Shown: positions 8,761 through 15,821 of the stretch, one piece after another
How positions within the stretch are numbered: the stretch's first letter is position 1
Layout of the letters: each line of letters opens with the position of its first letter
Origin: CAZIMM01 sp964540415
GTDB lineage: Bacteria; Bacillota; Clostridia; Oscillospirales; Acutalibacteraceae
Length of the DNA stretch: 25,027 bases
Assembly: GCA_964540415.1 (NCBI GenBank)
Contig: CAZIMM010000025.1
Span: forward strand, 1-25,027
Reading direction: 5' to 3'
Notes under the pieces: model-generated
Database searches by the model: none
What the model saw: only the letters and a program-made list of their open reading frames with translations
What the model was told of the DNA's origin: nothing
Program-made: the position numbers and the translations under genes

Positions 8761-8925
8761 GGATTTGCCAGGCATGTTTTTAACTGGCATATTATAAATA
8801 GAAAGTGAAATACTTTTCCGGTTACCATAATAAAATCGAAGGAAGCAGGTGCGAATCTCATCTGCATTGGAATGATTACAAACAGTCAGATATGTTACGC
8901 CTTCGGTTATGGCGTCTCCCTATGT
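8761..8925 (+). ncRNA. Probable cobalamin (B12) riboswitch
   Basis: The leader contains GAAGGAAGCAGGTGCGAATC (8839-8857) and, after an interval, AACAGTCAGATATG (8881-8894) followed by TTACGCC. These match in order the GGGAAGC-GGTGCGAATC core and the AGTCAGGA...GCC B12-box of cobalamin riboswitches. GCAG/CTGC flanks the first loop, and ACGCC (8897-8901) pairs with GGCGT (8911-8915) as the candidate 3' hairpin. Its loop TTCG (8902-8905) can pair with CGAA (8852-8855), the kind of loop-loop contact that these riboswitches use. A hairpin TGCCAG/CTGGCA (8766-8789) opens the leader. The middle section (8865-8880) is unlike the common class, so this may be a variant. The downstream gene belongs to a family linked to corrinoid chemistry, which supports the call. 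Exact ends are approximate. Confidence 0.65.
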
Positions 8926-8965
8926 TTTATATAAATTTCTGCAGCTGCACGGAATTGCGCTAAGA

Positions 8966-9012
8966 AATATTGCAAACACAATATTAAGAATAAAATTAAA
9001 TGAGGTTGCAAT
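8966..9012 (+). promoter_or_regulatory. Candidate expression platform: two mutually exclusive hairpins at the start codon
   Basis: AATATTG (8966-8972) can pair with CAATATT (8979-8985). ATTGCAA (8969-8975) can instead pair with TTGCAAT (9006-9012), which lies between the GAGG ribosome-binding site and the ATG at 9014. The two pairings share bases 8969-8972, so only one can form. The second would hide the translation start. This is a structural inference from base pairing only. Confidence 0.4.
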
Positions 9013-9013
9013 A

Positions 9014-10018
9014 ATGTCAACGATATATGATGAAATGACATCGACCGAACGTGTCAGAAATGCCATTCTCGGTCTGCCAACCGACTGCACGCCGATATAT
9101 GGTTGGGTCAGTGCCAATCTCAGCGATACTATTACAAAGTCATACGGGTCTGTATCGGCATTTGAAGACAAATACCGTTTTGACGCGGCACATATTTTCG
9201 GTGGGCCCGGTCCGTTTAACAGTGCCGTAATAGATAAAATTCGCGCTTCATGCGATGAATTGACACCTGATATGCTGCTGAACGCCGACATTTTTACGAA
9301 TCCCGACCGCATAGAGGATTATCAGAACATCCGCAGCGATATCGAGTTTTATAAAAAGCGCGAGCGTTTCTGTTATGTGCAGACACCCGGATTTTTTGAA
9401 AACTTCAACGGCATTTTTAAAATCGAAAACCAACTGCTTTATCTCGCCGAATACCCTGATGAGCTGGGCGAATTATACAGAAGACAGGCTGATTGGACAA
9501 AAAAATTCGCGGATCACTGCCTGGAATGCGGCGCCGACATGATTCATATATCGGATGACTGGGGCGCACAGTATAATATCATGTTCTCCCCCGCAACGTG
9601 GAAAGAGTTGATAAAGCCGAACATATCGGACGTCATCAAACATGTGCATTCGCGCGGTGCGCTTGTCAGCCTGCATTCGGACGGCTGTATAGCGCCGGTT
9701 GCGGACGAAATAGTTGACGCCGGAATCAACTGTATACATCCGTGGCAGGAAAGCGCCAATATGCCGTATTCGCTGTGGCTGGACAGGTACAGCGACCGCA
9801 TTGCAATTATGGGAGGAATATGTATACAGACTGCGCTGGGATTTGGAAATTATGAACACCTGGAAAGCGAGATCAGGCGTGTTTTCTCCCTGCTGCGCGG
9901 AAAGCGCTGGATATGCTGCACCACGCATTTCGTGCAGGAGCACTGTTCTCTTGCCGAATTGGAATTTGCGTTCGATCTGATATATAAGCTTGCGCGCGAA
10001 ACCAAAAACGGCATGTAA
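9014..10018 (+). CDS. URO-D family methyltransferase, probably corrinoid-dependent
   Basis: The 334-residue protein is a uroporphyrinogen-decarboxylase-fold member of the kind that moves methyl groups to or from corrinoid proteins (MtaA/CmuA-like), rather than HemE. Seen: N-terminal TSTERVRNAILGLPTDCTPI typical of the family, GADMIHISDDWGAQ, HSDGC at residues 221-225 where zinc-binding members have H-x-C, and GGICIQTALGFG. ATG at 9014 has GAGG 8 bases upstream; a longer in-frame reading to 8909 would start inside the riboswitch and is rejected. It stands alone between two terminators, with no corrinoid-protein or other methyltransferase gene nearby. Control by a cobalamin riboswitch fits a corrinoid-linked role. 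The methyl donor cannot be told from the sequence. Confidence 0.82.
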   Translation: MSTIYDEMTSTERVRNAILGLPTDCTPIYGWVSANLSDTITKSYGSVSAFEDKYRFDAAHIFGGPGPFNSAVIDKIRASCDELTPDMLLNADIFTNPDRIEDYQNIRSDIEFYKKRERFCYVQTPGFFENFNGIFKIENQLLYLAEYPDELGELYRRQADWTKKFADHCLECGADMIHISDDWGAQYNIMFSPATWKELIKPNISDVIKHVHSRGALVSLHSDGCIAPVADEIVDAGINCIHPWQESANMPYSLWLDRYSDRIAIMGGICIQTALGFGNYEHLESEIRRVFSLLRGKRWICCTTHFVQEHCSLAELEFAFDLIYKLARETKNGM

Positions 10019-10041
10019 CATTTGATGTTACATGCCGTTTT
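10005..10041. terminator. Bidirectional intrinsic terminator
   Basis: Perfect 16-base inverted repeat AAAACGGCATGTAACA / TGTTACATGCCGTTTT with a five-base loop, and T runs in both directions. The TAA stop of the methyltransferase (10016-10018) is inside the left arm. It serves that gene and, from the other side, convergent cytX. Confidence 0.93.
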
Positions 10042-10074
10042 CTCATATTTGCTTCGGCACATAGACTGAAAAGT

Positions 10075-11253
10075 TTATGTGCTTCTTTTCAGCCCGCGTT
10101 TGCCTTTCGATACAGCAATGCAGATTAAAATTGTTACCGCCATATCCGGTAATGTGTTGCCGACGACCATATCCACTCTCATCAGCAGACGATAAAGAGC
10201 AAAGCCCACGACCCAGATAATCAGATTCTGCACACCGAAACGGCTTTTGCTGAAGTCTTGCTTAAGAATGAAGAAATCCGCAATCTGAATGGCTATCATC
10301 GGGGCAAAGACCGAGCCGATGAGATAAAGAAATTCTGTGATATTGTCCATGGGAAAGAGGATTGCGCCGATTGTTCCGATAACAGTCGCACCGACAGCAA
10401 CATATTTTCCGTTGAGCTTTGCAAAAACGGATTCACCGGAGACTCCGGCGGAATATGCATCAAGAAACGTTGTCGTAACAGTGGAAAGCACGATAATCAG
10501 AAGCGCTGCGACACCGAGCCCCGCCTTGACCATGATCTTAGCAATATCGCTCTCGCCTGTATAGACTGCAGCACCCATTCCGATCACATACATCCAGCAG
10601 CTCACAAGTCCGTAGACTCCGGCACTTACGGCTGTAGCCCGCACCGGCTGTTTGGCATTCCGAGTATAATCACTGATGAGGGGCAACCATGACAGGGGCA
10701 TGGCAACAGAAAGCTCAACTGCCGCTCCGAAGGTAATGCTGTCGTTTATGATGCCTGTGGGTGAACCTTCTCCGAAGATGACTCGGCAAAGAATAACGGT
10801 CAGAATAAACAGCGCAGACATGGCGAACGTGTTGATTATTTTGAGATTCTTAATGCCAACCAAAATCCAAAGAATAATCAGGCCTCCGATTACCAGACAC
10901 CAGACCCATGCGCCCGCAGAAAATGCACCGTTTGCCGAAAGTGCTCCGTCATAAATCATAATCGCTGTCCATCCGACAAGCTGCAAGATGTTCAAAATTG
11001 CAAAGAGCAGGCTGCCATTTTGCCCGAAGCTCAGCTTAACTGTTTCCATGGCGCTTTTCCGAACTTTTCCGCCGATGAGTCCTGCCAGGAACAACATGGA
11101 GCAGCCGATGATATGACCCAGCAAAATTGCAAGCAGTCCCTTTTTTATGCCCAGCGGAGCAATATATGTACCGGTCAGAATTTCCGCAATGGATACGCCT
11201 GCGCCAAACCAGATGAGTCCGTTTTCAAAGACGGAAGTACGTTTTTCTTCCAT
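10075..11253 (-). CDS. cytX: Putative hydroxymethylpyrimidine (HMP) transporter CytX
   Basis: Inner-membrane permease of the NCS1 nucleobase/cation symporter family. The 392-residue product is hydrophobic throughout with about 12 membrane segments. It begins MEEKRTSVFENGLIWFGAGV and has the family features AEILTGTYIAPLG in the first helix pair and WLPLISDYTRNAK mid-protein, as in CytX. Its position as last gene of a TPP-riboswitch operon with thiM, thiE and thiD strongly suggests that it imports the thiamine pyrimidine HMP, the known role proposed for CytX, rather than cytosine. ATG at 11253 follows GGGAGG and lies one base after the thiD stop. The bidirectional terminator at 10005-10041 lies just downstream. 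Confidence 0.9.
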   Translation of the reverse strand: MEEKRTSVFENGLIWFGAGVSIAEILTGTYIAPLGIKKGLLAILLGHIIGCSMLFLAGLIGGKVRKSAMETVKLSFGQNGSLLFAILNILQLVGWTAIMIYDGALSANGAFSAGAWVWCLVIGGLIILWILVGIKNLKIINTFAMSALFILTVILCRVIFGEGSPTGIINDSITFGAAVELSVAMPLSWLPLISDYTRNAKQPVRATAVSAGVYGLVSCWMYVIGMGAAVYTGESDIAKIMVKAGLGVAALLIIVLSTVTTTFLDAYSAGVSGESVFAKLNGKYVAVGATVIGTIGAILFPMDNITEFLYLIGSVFAPMIAIQIADFFILKQDFSKSRFGVQNLIIWVVGFALYRLLMRVDMVVGNTLPDMAVTILICIAVSKGKRGLKRST

Positions 11254-11254
11254 A

Positions 11255-12061
11255 TTACAGTACCTCCCTTGAAAACTCACCCTGCAATGCGAAAGCGTGA
11301 TTCATGGGGCCGCATCCGTTGCCCAAATTCAGCATGGCTGAAAGTGCTCCGGAAATGTATGATTTTGCCCGTTCAACCGAGGTGAAAAGGTCAAACCCCT
11401 TTGCCATATTTGCCGCAATCGCACTGGACAGCGTACAGCCTGTGCCGTGTGTATTGGGATTATCTATACGCCTGCCTTTCAGCCATCTGTACTGCCCATA
11501 GGCATACAGCAAATCATTTGCATCGTTCATATTGTGGCCGCCCTTGCACAAAACCGCACAGCCGTATTTGCCGCTGATTGTTTCAGCGGCTTTCACCATA
11601 TCCTCCGGTTTGCGAATCTTTATTCCCGCCAACACCTCAGACTCGGGAATATTCGGCGTTACTACAGAGGCTATCGGCAGCAGTTTTGTTTTCAGAAATG
11701 CGACGGCATCCTCGCTGATAAGCCTTGCTCCGCTGGTGGCCACCATAACGGGATCTACCACGATATTCTCTGCCGCATAAGCTCTCAGTTTTTCTGAAAT
11801 GACTTCAATCAGTCTCCCTGATGACACCATCCCGATTTTTACCGCGTCCGGGCGAATATCGTTAAAGATATCGTCGATTTGCTCCGCCAAAAAGCTCGGG
11901 GACACTTCCATAATCCCTGTCACGCCGGTTGTGTTTTGCGCAGTGAGTGCTGTGATTGCGCTCATGGCATAAACGCCGTTCATCGTCATTGTTTTTATGT
12001 CTGCCTGAATACCGGCGCCTCCGCTGGAATCGCTTCCCGCGATTGTCAATGCAGTTTTCAT
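11255..12061 (-). CDS. thiD: Hydroxymethylpyrimidine/phosphomethylpyrimidine kinase ThiD
   Basis: Cytosolic kinase that phosphorylates HMP twice to HMP-PP for thiamine synthesis. The 268-residue protein starts MKTALTIAGSDSSGGAGIQAD, the family N-terminus, and shows VKIGMVSS, VVDPVMVATSGA, TPNIPESEVLAG and the C-terminal anion-hole/catalytic motif NTHGTGCTLSSAIAA of the ribokinase superfamily. Length is normal (about 260-270). AAGGAG lies just before the ATG. It lies 79 bases after the HAD gene, with no terminator visible between, and runs straight into cytX. Confidence 0.97.
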   Translation of the reverse strand: MKTALTIAGSDSSGGAGIQADIKTMTMNGVYAMSAITALTAQNTTGVTGIMEVSPSFLAEQIDDIFNDIRPDAVKIGMVSSGRLIEVISEKLRAYAAENIVVDPVMVATSGARLISEDAVAFLKTKLLPIASVVTPNIPESEVLAGIKIRKPEDMVKAAETISGKYGCAVLCKGGHNMNDANDLLYAYGQYRWLKGRRIDNPNTHGTGCTLSSAIAANMAKGFDLFTSVERAKSYISGALSAMLNLGNGCGPMNHAFALQGEFSREVL

Positions 12062-12140
12062 TTTTTCTCCTTATGTTAGTTCTTGCATTATTTTATAACG
12101 ACAAAGGGCTGAGTCCCCGGTTCACCGCTGACTCTTCAAA

Positions 12141-12800
12141 TCAATGGTTCGAAGCAAACTTCCGGAAGTCCTCAACATCCAAATAATCAGCTAAAAAGAT
12201 ATCAACCGTTTCTTTTAATTCAGCTTGCTTTTTCTCAAATTCGTCATAAACTCCCACCACAATAAAGCCGTCGGCTTTTGCTGTCTTAACAGCATACAGC
12301 GCGTCCTCAAAAACAAACGTGTTTTGTCTTTGGGTGTCAAGATGCTGCATGGCCTCTCTGTAAATCACCGGCTTATCTTTTGCGAAGCCAACCGACGAGC
12401 AGGTAAATATTTCTGAAAAGTAACCGTCCATACCGCACCTGGAAAGCGCAGCTTCCACCAAGTATTTGTCCGTCGCAGTTGCAATGCACATTTTGACCCC
12501 GTTGTCTTTGAGATTTTGCAAAAACACTTTTATATTGTTCTTCGGTTGTATCACATCTTTGTAGTATCGCTCAATCATTCGGTTTACACCGTTCGTGATT
12601 TCATCGACTGACAATGTGACGCCGTATTCGCTCCTGTAATAACAAACCGCCTGATACAGGCTCATTGACAAAAAGGTTTTGTTGAGGTTTTCCCGAGGCG
12701 TATATCCGATTGAGCGCAAATAGTCCTCACCGATTGTTTTCCAGATATACATGGAATCAAAAAGTGTGCCGTCAAAATCAAAAATTGCTCCTTTTATCAT
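12141..12800 (-). CDS. HAD-superfamily phosphatase in the thiamine operon
   Basis: A 219-residue HAD subfamily I hydrolase. It has all four motifs: FDFDGTLFDS near the N-terminus (nucleophile and acid Asp pair), Thr in IATATDKYL, Lys in AKDKP, and the acidic VFEDALYAV. The cap between motifs I and II is helical, as in beta-phosphoglucomutase-like enzymes. The ATG at 12800 overlaps the thiE stop by 4 bases (ATGA), so it is tightly coupled to thiE; a longer in-frame start at 12896 would lie deep inside thiE. Context suggests a phosphatase on a thiamine intermediate or thiamine phosphate itself, but the substrate is not readable from sequence. Two other HAD families exist in the window, and this one is the shorter. 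Confidence 0.9.
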   Translation of the reverse strand: MIKGAIFDFDGTLFDSMYIWKTIGEDYLRSIGYTPRENLNKTFLSMSLYQAVCYYRSEYGVTLSVDEITNGVNRMIERYYKDVIQPKNNIKVFLQNLKDNGVKMCIATATDKYLVEAALSRCGMDGYFSEIFTCSSVGFAKDKPVIYREAMQHLDTQRQNTFVFEDALYAVKTAKADGFIVVGVYDEFEKKQAELKETVDIFLADYLDVEDFRKFASNH

Positions 12801-13438
12801 AATGTCACCATTTTCGCGGTCAGTGCTTTCAGATTTTCGGTCGCCTTGCGGATATCCTTTTCGGCAAAAATTGCACTGATGACTGCAATGCCGCAAATCC
12901 CGCTGCCGGCAAGCTGCATTACATTTTCTTTGTCAATTCCGCCGATTGCATAGACCGGGATACTGACCGCCGAGCATATTGCTTTCAGTGTATTGATGCT
13001 GACTTCGTCGGCATCAGATTTGGAACCGGTGTGAAACACCGCGCCCACACCCAGATAGTCTGCACCGCGGGATTCCGCAAGAACAGCCTGTTCAACCGTC
13101 TGCACGGACACGCCGAGAATTTTGTCCTTCTCGAGCATGGCACGCACATCGCCCGCTTCCATATCGCTTTGCCCGACATGAACGCCGTCCGCATCCGTTC
13201 TCCGTGCGATATCCACGTTGTCGTTGATCACGAAAGGGACTTGATACCGGCGGCAAAGCTCTTTTATTCTAACCGCTTCGTCAAAAAAATGCGCATTGTC
13301 CAGTTCCTTTTCACGCAGTTGAATGAACGTTGCACCGCCCAAAAGCGCCTGCTCCGTCTGCTCGTACAAAGTTGCACCGTTCAGCCAGCGGCGGTCTGTC
13401 ACCGCATATAAAAGCAAATCTTTTTTATCTGATTTCAT
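12797..13438 (-). CDS. thiE: Thiamine-phosphate synthase ThiE
   Basis: Joins HMP-PP and hydroxyethylthiazole phosphate to make thiamine phosphate in the cytosol. The 213-residue TIM-barrel protein shows LYAVTDRRWL, FIQLREKELD, FVINDNVDIA, DGVHVGQSDM, YLGVGAVFHTGSK and IPVYAIGGI, the ordered substrate and pyrophosphate-binding motifs of ThiE. Length is normal. ATG at 13438 follows AAAGGAG and overlaps the 3' end of thiM by 14 bases. TenI, a related protein, is excluded by the fully kept catalytic motifs. Confidence 0.97.
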   Translation of the reverse strand: MKSDKKDLLLYAVTDRRWLNGATLYEQTEQALLGGATFIQLREKELDNAHFFDEAVRIKELCRRYQVPFVINDNVDIARRTDADGVHVGQSDMEAGDVRAMLEKDKILGVSVQTVEQAVLAESRGADYLGVGAVFHTGSKSDADEVSINTLKAICSAVSIPVYAIGGIDKENVMQLAGSGICGIAVISAIFAEKDIRKATENLKALTAKMVTL

Positions 13439-14246
13439 AACTCGCTCCTTTCTTTAATATGCTGCAGTCCATATTGTAAACAGCATCAATAATACGGTTG
13501 CGGTAGGTTGCGTTTCCGTCGCCGTCCTGCATATTTGCAAACCCGATTTCTCCTGCCAAACCCATTGCACAGACAGAAGCGGCAGTCGCCTCCAGCCTGC
13601 AATCAGGATTTGCGGAAACAAAAGCAGTCATCATGCCGGAAAGCTGACATCCTGTTCCCGTGATATTGCACATTTCGGGTCTGCCGTTGCGTATAACATA
13701 ACACCGGCTGCTGTCCGCGACCAAGTCTATTGCTCCCGTGACAGCAACAATACAGTTTGCCCTTTCTGCAAAATTCTTGATGAAAGCAATTATTGTGTCA
13801 AGGTTTTCTTCGGTAACCGCATCGGCAATGTCAGCGTCCACGCCTTTTGTTGTACCGCTGCCGCATGACAAGGTTTTGATTTCGGAGATGTTCCCGCGAA
13901 CAACATCAAAGCGTATTTCATTCATCAGCTTGACAGCGGTTTCCGTGCGCAGTTTGCCGGCACCTGCTCCGACCGGATCCAGCAGGACGATATGTCCGAG
14001 TTCGTTTGCACGGTGTCCTGCAAGAAACATAGCCTTAATGCTCTGCCGGTTCAAAGTACCGATGTTGATATTCAGCCCGTCGCAAACGGAGGTTATGTCG
14101 CACACTTCCTCCGGTTCATCGGACATAATCGGGCTTGCACCGCAGGCAAGCAAAATATTGGCGACATCATTCACCGTAACATAGTTGGTGATGTTGTGAA
14201 TCAGCGGTTTTTTCTCTCTGAGTACAGTTATACACGTTTCAAGCAT
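13425..14246 (-). CDS. thiM: Hydroxyethylthiazole kinase ThiM
   Basis: Salvage kinase that phosphorylates the thiazole alcohol (THZ). The 273-residue product shows PLIHNITNYVTVNDVANILL near the N-terminus, ASPIMSDEPEE, LLDPVGAGAGKLR, VRGNISEI and the ATP-site motif NITGTGCQLSG with the catalytic Cys. It is the first gene of the operon, with AGGAG before the ATG at 14246, and is 26 bases after the terminator of the TPP riboswitch. With ThiD, ThiE and CytX but no ThiC or ThiG here, this locus is for salvage rather than full synthesis. Conversion of thiamine phosphate to the active cofactor (ThiL) must be encoded elsewhere. Confidence 0.97.
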   Translation of the reverse strand: MLETCITVLREKKPLIHNITNYVTVNDVANILLACGASPIMSDEPEEVCDITSVCDGLNINIGTLNRQSIKAMFLAGHRANELGHIVLLDPVGAGAGKLRTETAVKLMNEIRFDVVRGNISEIKTLSCGSGTTKGVDADIADAVTEENLDTIIAFIKNFAERANCIVAVTGAIDLVADSSRCYVIRNGRPEMCNITGTGCQLSGMMTAFVSANPDCRLEATAASVCAMGLAGEIGFANMQDGDGNATYRNRIIDAVYNMDCSILKKGASYEIR

Positions 14247-14272
14247 AAGTGTTACTCCTGAAATTAAATTTG

Positions 14273-14305
14273 AAAAAAGCGAGTATACCGATGAGGCATA
14301 CTCGC
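14273..14305 (-). terminator. Riboswitch-controlled terminator
   Basis: On the minus strand GCGAGTAT...ATACTCGC followed by six T. It lies between the TPP aptamer and thiM, so the riboswitch most likely works by premature termination when TPP is bound. Confidence 0.88.
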
Positions 14306-14325
14306 TTACTGCTGCGTTTACGATA

Positions 14326-14405
14326 TCCCTACGTTGGCATTATCCAAATCAGGTATATGGGTCGAAGGTTAAGCCTTCCTCTCAGCCTGTTTCACAAGCT
14401 CCCCA
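14326..14405 (-). ncRNA. TPP riboswitch (THI element)
   Basis: On the minus strand GGGGAGCTTGTGAAACAGGC, then CTGAGAGGAAGG, GACCC, ACCTGATTTGGATAATGCCA and ACGTAGGGA. This is the complete thi-box aptamer in order, with near-consensus CTGAGA and ACCTGA-GATAATGCCA elements. It binds thiamine pyrophosphate and governs the thiM-thiE-HAD-thiD-cytX operon. Confidence 0.97.
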
Positions 14406-14421
14406 ATATTCAATTTTGTAC

Positions 14422-14449
14422 ATTATATCACATTTTTCTTCTAAATCAA
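14422..14449 (-). promoter_or_regulatory. Promoter of the thiamine salvage operon
   Basis: On the minus strand TTGATT (14449-14444), 16 bases, TATAAT (14427-14422). Transcription would start near 14415, about 10 bases before the TPP aptamer. Confidence 0.75.
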
Positions 14450-14543
14450 GAGATTGTAAAAAATAAATATTGGCAAAAATTCTTTCATTATTAATGACAC
14501 CATAGGTTGCAGCAATTTATTAAATCCATTTTTATGTATATAA

Positions 14544-14620
14544 TGGTGTTATCCTGTCTGTTATGGAGAACGCTTGAATGTCATTCAAAAGGCAGAGAGT
14601 CATTCTCACTAGGATTACCG
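14544..14620 (+). pseudogene. Decayed tRNA-like sequence related to the tRNA-Ala at 8453
   Basis: The segment GGAGAACGCTTGAATGTCAT (14565-14584) and the bases after it align without gaps with the D-arm end, anticodon arm and variable loop of the intact tRNA-Ala: CGCTTGAATG and CATTCAA are identical. The anticodon would read GTC instead of GGC. The T loop (TTCGATC in the intact gene) is replaced by GTCAT and the acceptor stem is poor, so it is unlikely to be a working tRNA. The span of about 77 bases matches tRNA length. It lies in the 14450-14789 gap, where I see no protein gene. A chance match of part of the region cannot be fully excluded. Confidence 0.45.
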
Positions 14621-14732
14621 AAGCCGGCGAGCAACAGTTTTATTCTGCTTTTCGTTTTTAATAACTTCATCTGCACACCGGCTAAAAGCTTGTGTGCTGT
14701 TTATTCCCCGAAAAGCAATTTCTTATGTTTTA

Positions 14733-14761
14733 TTGATTTTACAAAGCAACTGTGTTATTAT
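14733..14761 (+). promoter_or_regulatory. Promoter of the beta-helix protein gene
   Basis: TTGATT, 17 bases, TATTAT. Transcription would start near 14768, just before the AGAGGTG ribosome-binding site at 14776-14782. This placement argues against translation starts further upstream. Confidence 0.6.
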
Positions 14762-14789
14762 TATAAAAAAGCATAAGAGGTGCATTAAA

Positions 14790-15821
14790 ATAAAAAAGCT
14801 ATTTTCATTTTTTGTGATTTGTGTGTTGATTGCTGCGTCATTGTCAATTCCGTCTTACGCGGCAAACGGTTCTCTTTATGTTAACGGCGAGGCTTTTGAC
14901 GGAACACTTGAGCAGGCCATAACGGCGGTGGGCAAAAGCGGAACGGTAACTGTCGACGGCAGGATTTATACCCAACCGCTGGGCAAAATCGGCAGCCTTT
15001 TTATTGACGATATTACAATCGAAGGGCGCAACGATGCAGAAATTGTTCTTGCAAAAAGCTTCATTCCGCACAAGGACGATAACCTTGATGTGGTGACGGT
15101 CAAGGGGAGCAATGTTACAATCAAGAACCTGCTGATTGATGCCTGCTGGCGCGTGGATTATCCTCTGAACACGTTTGGCGGCACAAATCTTCTCATTGAA
15201 AATGTAACAGTGCAGCATGGCATACGGGGCGGAATTAATGTTATGACGAGCGGCAAGATTCTGTTCAAAAACGTTGTTGCCCGCAATTCATATCAGGCAG
15301 GCTTTTCGCTTGCAAACTGCCAGGATGCAAGCAACATGAAATTTGAAAACTGTGAAACAAGCGGCAATATGTACCGCTCCGGTATTCTGTTGTGCAGCGG
15401 TTATGCAGATTCGGTCAATGTTGATGCGTCTGGAATAACATGCAAAGAGGGGTATTTCTCTGTCCACGACCGTTATTCCGGCACAATCGGCGGAGGAGAA
15501 CGTGCACATGTTACATATACAGCTGCTCCGAAAGACGCGAACGGAAATACGATTGACACTTCAACCGCGATGTATTATCCGCTTGAAAAGGCATATCACT
15601 GTGTGCGCTTCGGAGTCGGCAAAGCTGAAATCAAATCTGCCGTGTGCTATGTTGACACTGACGCATACGGATTTGAAACAAGAGTATATTTTGACGATGA
15701 AAAAGAGGCGCAGAACTTCCTTCACGAGGGAGAGCAGATTGTTAAGACGAATAACGCCATGAATATTTTTCTTGTGTGGCTGCTGCGTATACTTAATTCC
15801 GTCCGCATCCATCTGTTTTGA
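14790..15821 (+). CDS. Secreted right-handed beta-helix protein, apparent AUA start
   Basis: A 343-residue exported protein. Residues 2-24 form a classic signal peptide: KK, then a hydrophobic core LFSFFVICVLIAASL, ending PSYA with likely cleavage before Ala25. The rest shows repeating short beta-strand units (for example VTVKGSNVTIKNLLIDA, GTNLLIENVTVQHG, GKILFKNVVARNS) typical of a pectate-lyase-like parallel beta-helix, so binding or cleavage of a polysaccharide is possible, but no catalytic site is recognised. The end is a hydrophobic stretch, MNIFLVWLLRIL, followed by basic residues. The start is odd: AGAGGTG is 7 bases before an ATA that occupies the place of ATG. GTG at 14694 is in frame but has no ribosome-binding site and lies before the predicted promoter. 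Confidence 0.75.
   Translation: MKKLFSFFVICVLIAASLSIPSYAANGSLYVNGEAFDGTLEQAITAVGKSGTVTVDGRIYTQPLGKIGSLFIDDITIEGRNDAEIVLAKSFIPHKDDNLDVVTVKGSNVTIKNLLIDACWRVDYPLNTFGGTNLLIENVTVQHGIRGGINVMTSGKILFKNVVARNSYQAGFSLANCQDASNMKFENCETSGNMYRSGILLCSGYADSVNVDASGITCKEGYFSVHDRYSGTIGGGERAHVTYTAAPKDANGNTIDTSTAMYYPLEKAYHCVRFGVGKAEIKSAVCYVDTDAYGFETRVYFDDEKEAQNFLHEGEQIVKTNNAMNIFLVWLLRILNSVRIHLF

Noticed and set aside
8909..9013. N-terminal extension of the URO-D methyltransferase (35 more residues)
   Set aside because: It would start within the riboswitch and is not similar to the family N-terminus; the ATG at 9014 has a proper ribosome-binding site.
14507..14776. Plus-strand frame of 89 residues before the beta-helix gene
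   Set aside because: It overlaps the tRNA-like remnant and the next promoter, has no ribosome-binding site and shows no family features.
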